A stretch of DNA of 64,000 nucleotides from Agrococcus sediminis. GTDB taxonomy: Bacteria; Actinomycetota; Actinomycetes; Actinomycetales; Microbacteriaceae. A program made the translations under genes and the position numbers. Below are positions 60,675 through 64,000 of this stretch, piece by piece. The notes under the pieces are model-generated. The model made no database searches, was not told the DNA's origin, and worked only from the letters and a program-made list of their open reading frames with translations. Where the stretch lies: assembly GCF_007923295.1 (NCBI RefSeq), contig NZ_VOIR01000019.1, positions 1 to 64,000 on the forward strand. The letters are read 5' to 3'. Numbering within the stretch: position 1 is the stretch's first letter; every line of letters starts with the position of its first letter.

Positions 60675-62191
60675 CGAGCATCATCCCCGATCCCGCGTCG
60701 AAGGTCGTCTGGTTCCTCACCGGCAGCCAGGGCCTCTACGGCGAGGAGACGCTCGCGCAGGTCGCGTCGCAGTCGCGCGAGGTCGCCGCCCTGCTGTCGG
60801 AGGCGGCAGACATCCCCGTCACGATCGAGTGGCGCCCCGTGCTCACCTCGGCCGACGCCATCCGCCGCGCCGCGCTCGAGGCCAACGCCGACGACGACGT
60901 GGTCGGCGTGATCGCGTGGATGCACACCTTCAGCCCCGCCAAGATGTGGATCGCGGGTCTCGAGGCGCTCGCGAAGCCGATGCTGCACCTGCACACGCAG
61001 CACAACGTCGCCCTGCCGTGGAGCGAGATCGACTTCGACTTCATGAACCTCAACCAGGCCGCGCACGGCGACCGCGAGTTCGGCTACCTCGCCGCGCGCC
61101 TCGGCGTGCCCCGCACGATCGTCGTCGGTCACGCATCCGCACCGCGCGTCCGCGCGCAGGTCGGCACGTGGTCGCGCGCCGCGCTCGGCACCGCGGCGCT
61201 GCGGTCGCTCAAGGTCGCGCGGTTCGGCGACAACATGCGCTTCGTGGCCGTCACCGAGGGCGACAAGACCGAGGCCGAGATCCGCCTCGGCACCCAGATC
61301 AACACGTGGGGCGTGACCGAGCTGGCGGATGCGGTGGCGGCGGCTGACGAGGCGGCGGTCGCCGCGCTCGTCGACGAGTACGTCGCGAGCTACGACGTCG
61401 CCCCCGAGCTGCTCCCCGGCGGCGACCGCCACGCGTCGCTCGTCGACGGCGCGCGCATCGAGGCGGGCCTGCGCGGCTTCCTCGAGGAGGGCGGCTTCGG
61501 CGCCTTCACCACGAGCTTCGAGGATCTCGGGTCGCTGCCGCAGCTGCCGGGCCTCGCGGTGCAGCGGCTCATGGCCGACGGCTACGGCTTCGGCGCCGAG
61601 GGCGACTGGAAGACCGCGATCCTCGTGCACGCCGCCGCCCACATGGGCGCCGGGCTGCCGGGCGGCGCGAGCCTCATGGAGGACTACACGTACCACCTGG
61701 TCGACGGCGAGGAGGTCATCCTCGGCGCGCACATGCTCGAGGTGAGCCCGTCGCTCACGACCTCCCGCCCCAGGCTCGAGGTGCACCCGCTCGGCATCGG
61801 CGGCAAGGACGACCCCGTCCGCCTGGTCTTCACGGCCGACGCGGGCGCCGCGGTCGTGGTGGCGCTCAGCGACATGCGCGAGCGCTTCCGCATGACGGCG
61901 AACGCCGTCGAGAACGTGGCGCTGCCCGAGCCGATGCCGAAGCTCCCCGTCGGGCACGCCGTCTGGCGGCCTGCGCCCGACCTCGCCACGTCGGCGACCG
62001 CCTGGCTCACCGCGGGCGCAGCCCACCACACGGTCATGTCGACCCAGGTCGGCATCGACGCCTTCCGCGAGCTCGCCCGCCAGTCGGGCATCGAGTTCCT
62101 CGCCATCGACGAGGCCACCACGACCGAGGGCTTCGAGCGCGAGGTGCGCTGGAACGCCGCCTACCACCGACTCGCACAGGGGCTGGGCTGA
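60671..62191 (+). CDS. araA: L-arabinose isomerase
   Basis: Metal-dependent isomerase of 506 residues converting L-arabinose to L-ribulose. [20 protein letters not shown] at the start, [12 protein letters not shown] and [13 protein letters not shown] are diagnostic. Active-site Glu residues lie in [17 protein letters not shown] near 276-292. GTG start overlapping the araD stop. Together araBDA completes L-arabinose breakdown. Confidence 0.95.
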   Translation: MTSIIPDPASKVVWFLTGSQGLYGEETLAQVASQSREVAALLSEAADIPVTIEWRPVLTSADAIRRAALEANADDDVVGVIAWMHTFSPAKMWIAGLEALAKPMLHLHTQHNVALPWSEIDFDFMNLNQAAHGDREFGYLAARLGVPRTIVVGHASAPRVRAQVGTWSRAALGTAALRSLKVARFGDNMRFVAVTEGDKTEAEIRLGTQINTWGVTELADAVAAADEAAVAALVDEYVASYDVAPELLPGGDRHASLVDGARIEAGLRGFLEEGGFGAFTTSFEDLGSLPQLPGLAVQRLMADGYGFGAEGDWKTAILVHAAAHMGAGLPGGASLMEDYTYHLVDGEEVILGAHMLEVSPSLTTSRPRLEVHPLGIGGKDDPVRLVFTADAGAAVVVALSDMRERFRMTANAVENVALPEPMPKLPVGHAVWRPAPDLATSATAWLTAGAAHHTVMSTQVGIDAFRELARQSGIEFLAIDEATTTEGFEREVRWNAAYHRLAQGLG

Positions 62192-62267
62192 CGCCCGACC
62201 CCTCGCCGCGGCCCTCCCGGCCGCACCAACCCCCGCCGCATCGCGGCACCCCAGGAAAGGAAACACA

Positions 62268-63389
62268 GTGAAGAAGCACCGCATCCTCGGCGCTGTCGCT
62301 GCAGCGGGAGTCATCGCGCTCCTCGCCACCGGCTGCGGCCGTGGCGGCACGGCAGAGCCCGCCGCGAGCGACGGCGCCGACACCGGCGGCCAGGGCCAGA
62401 TCGTGGGCGTCGCCATGCCGACGCAGCAGTCGGAGCGCTGGATCGCCGACGGCGCGAACGTGCAGTCGCAGCTCGAGGAGCTCGGCTACACGGTCGACCT
62501 GCAGTACGCGAACGACGACATCCCGACCCAGGTCTCGCAGATCGAGAACATGATCTCCTCGGGCGCCGAGGCCCTGATCATCGCCTCGATCGACGGCACG
62601 ACCCTGACCGACGTCCTCGCGCAGGCGGGCGACGCCGGCATCCCCGTCATCGCCTACGACCGCCTCATCAACGGCAGCCCGAACGTCGACTACTACACGA
62701 CGTTCGACAACTACCAGGTGGGCGTGCAGCAGGCGACGAGCCTCCTGACCGGCCTCGGCGTGCTCGACGAGAGCGGCGAGCGCACCGACGAGGCGGGCCC
62801 GTTCAACATCGAGCTCTTCGCGGGCAGCCCCGACGACAACAACGCGACGTTCTTCTGGAACGGCGCGATGGACACGCTGCAGCCGCTCATCGACGAGGGC
62901 GTGCTCGAGGTGCCCAGCGGCCAGGTCGAGTTCGAGCAGGCGGCGATCCTCCGCTGGCTGCCCGAGACCGCGCAGGAGCGCATGGAGAACATCCTCACCG
63001 TCATCGGCGACACCCGCCTCGACGGCGTGCTCTCGCCCTACGACGGCCTGTCGATCGGCATCATCTCGGCGCTCACGTCGGGCGGCTACTCGACCGACGC
63101 CCTGCCGGTCATCACCGGCCAGGACGCGGAGGTCGGCTCGGTGCAGTCGATCATCGCCGGCGAGCAGTACTCGACGATCTTCAAGGACACGCGACTGCTC
63201 GCCGAGCAGGCCGTGGCCATGGTTGACGCGCTGCTGAGCGGCGAGGAGCCCGAGGTCAACGACACGGAGACCTACGACAACGGCGAGCTCATCGTGCCGT
63301 CGTACCTCCTCGAGTCGACCATCGTGACGGTCGACAACTACGAAGAGGTGCTCATCGAGTCGGGCTACTACGACGAGGGCGACCTCTAG
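62268..63389 (+). CDS. chvE: Multiple-monosaccharide ABC binding lipoprotein (ChvE-like)
   Basis: A 373-residue sugar-binding lipoprotein. The signal [20 protein letters not shown] ends with the lipobox ATGC (Cys near 24). The [20 protein letters not shown] block, [22 protein letters not shown] and [16 protein letters not shown] fit the ChvE/family 2 group that binds arabinose, xylose and glucose. It follows araA by 76 bp. GTG start with AGGAAAGG upstream. A hairpin separates it from the ATPase gene. Confidence 0.9.
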   Translation: MKKHRILGAVAAAGVIALLATGCGRGGTAEPAASDGADTGGQGQIVGVAMPTQQSERWIADGANVQSQLEELGYTVDLQYANDDIPTQVSQIENMISSGAEALIIASIDGTTLTDVLAQAGDAGIPVIAYDRLINGSPNVDYYTTFDNYQVGVQQATSLLTGLGVLDESGERTDEAGPFNIELFAGSPDDNNATFFWNGAMDTLQPLIDEGVLEVPSGQVEFEQAAILRWLPETAQERMENILTVIGDTRLDGVLSPYDGLSIGIISALTSGGYSTDALPVITGQDAEVGSVQSIIAGEQYSTIFKDTRLLAEQAVAMVDALLSGEEPEVNDTETYDNGELIVPSYLLESTIVTVDNYEEVLIESGYYDEGDL

Positions 63390-63398
63390 GAACGGTCC

Positions 63399-63424
63399 GG
63401 GGCGGGGGCGCGAGCCCCCGCCCC
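63399..63424 (+). other. Intercistronic hairpin after the sugar-binding protein gene
   Basis: The perfect 11-bp stem ggggcgggggc/gcccccgcccc has a GCGA tetraloop and begins 9 bp after the stop codon. Confidence 0.8.
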
Positions 63425-63466
63425 GCACCGCCGCTCCGGCGGCGAGAAACGGAAGGAGGGACGACC

Positions 63467-64000
63467 GTGACGGCGATCCTCGAGATGCGCGGCATCACCA
63501 AGGAGTTCCCCGGCGTGAAGGCGCTCGCCGACGTGAACCTCACCGTCGAGCGCGGCGAGGTGCACGCCATCTGCGGCGAGAACGGCGCAGGCAAGTCCAC
63601 GCTCATGAAGGTGCTCTCGGGCGTCTACCCGCACGGCACCTACGGCGGCGAGATCGTCTTCGAGGCCGAGCCGGTCGAGTTCCGCTCGATCACCGACTCC
63701 GAGCACAAGGGGATCGTGATCATCCACCAGGAGCTGGCGCTCAGCCCGCACCTGTCGCTGGCCGAGAACATCTTCCTCGGCAACGAGATCGTCGGCCGCG
63801 GCGGCCTCATCGACTGGCACGCCACGAACACCGAGGCGCAGCGCCTGCTCGCCCGCGTCGGGCTCGGCGACAACCCCGCCGTGCGCGCGAACGAGGTGGG
63901 CGTCGGCAAGCAGCAGCTCGTCGAGATCGCGAAGGCGCTCTCGAAGGACGTCAAGCTGCTCATCCTCGACGAGCCGACGGCCGCCCTCAACGACGAGGAC
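63467..64000 (+). CDS. gguA: Multiple-monosaccharide ABC transporter ATPase (GguA-like), N-terminal part
   Basis: The window ends after 178 codons of a sugar-importer ATPase. Walker A is [10 protein letters not shown] near 36-45, the Q-loop IHQELALS near 88-95, and Walker [14 protein letters not shown] is at the edge. The family normally has two such ATPase domains in about 500 residues. GAAGGAGGG precedes the GTG. It should pair with a permease beyond the window. Confidence 0.93.
   Translation, partial: MTAILEMRGITKEFPGVKALADVNLTVERGEVHAICGENGAGKSTLMKVLSGVYPHGTYGGEIVFEAEPVEFRSITDSEHKGIVIIHQELALSPHLSLAENIFLGNEIVGRGGLIDWHATNTEAQRLLARVGLGDNPAVRANEVGVGKQQLVEIAKALSKDVKLLILDEPTAALNDED

Overview
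The window is a high-GC actinobacterial chromosome segment. Gene order and protein style (tRNA-Trp-secE-nusG-rplK-rplA, menaquinone genes, GTG starts, many TANNNT boxes 6-7 nt before start codons) suggest Microbacteriaceae, possibly Agrococcus-like; the genus is a guess. Nearly all of it is ordinary chromosome. The only clear mobile DNA is a truncated IS481-family element at the left edge (1-552) and a decayed insertion-sequence remnant beside tRNA-Tyr (8826-9242). I saw no CRISPR array, prophage or replication origin.

Layout. 586-8715: polyphosphate kinase 2, a menaquinone block (menF, menG, a long-chain polyprenyl diphosphate synthase), a ferredoxin-NADP reductase, a TauE-type permease, cardiolipin synthase and yajQ. 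8826-9312: IS remnant and tRNA-Tyr. 9404-21098: an inositol-phosphatase-like enzyme and an M23 peptidase, then an alpha-glucan block (two GH13 enzymes around malEFG) with a methionine/alanine importer pair (metP-metS). 21177-29717: tRNA-Thr and tRNA-Met, a membrane protein, a TetR regulator, homocysteine methyltransferase, two hot-dog hydratase-like proteins, murB, small VOC and SRPBCC proteins, an ABC-2 exporter and an aminotransferase. 29867-32276: tRNA-Trp, secE, nusG, rplK, rplA. 32572-38001: an oligopeptide ABC importer whose two ATPases are fused and encoded convergently to its permeases. 38039-44610: oxidoreductase, DUF998-like membrane protein, hydrolase, a YqaJ-type nuclease, a phosphotransferase and a two-component system. 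44661-45781: L10 leader, rplJ, rplL. 45885-50745: ABC exporter, alkyltransferase-like protein, transsulfuration genes cbs and metB. 50742-54902: DeoR regulator divergent from galT-galK-galE. 55110-56995: MFS transporter and an SRPBCC protein. 57060-64000: LacI regulator, araB-araD-araA and the start of a ChvE/GguA-type sugar ABC importer.

How the genes work together. Three sugar systems (alpha-glucans, galactose, L-arabinose) lie within 55 kb. A DeoR regulator is divergent from the galactose genes and a LacI regulator precedes the arabinose genes; no regulator is visible beside the maltose-type genes. Both local regulators have candidate operators: an inverted repeat at the deoR start, and an exact 12-bp sequence found before the LacI gene and again, inverted, before araB. 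All three ABC binding-protein genes are followed by a strong GC hairpin before the next transporter gene, which would let the binding protein outnumber the membrane parts.

Most worth a second look: the widespread leaderless-promoter geometry, the IS remnant with matched terminal repeats and a 15-bp target duplication in tRNA-Tyr, a lone YqaJ nuclease with a sliding-clamp-like peptide at its N-terminus, the paired arabinose operators, and several large intergenic palindromes. I found no convincing new multi-gene system.
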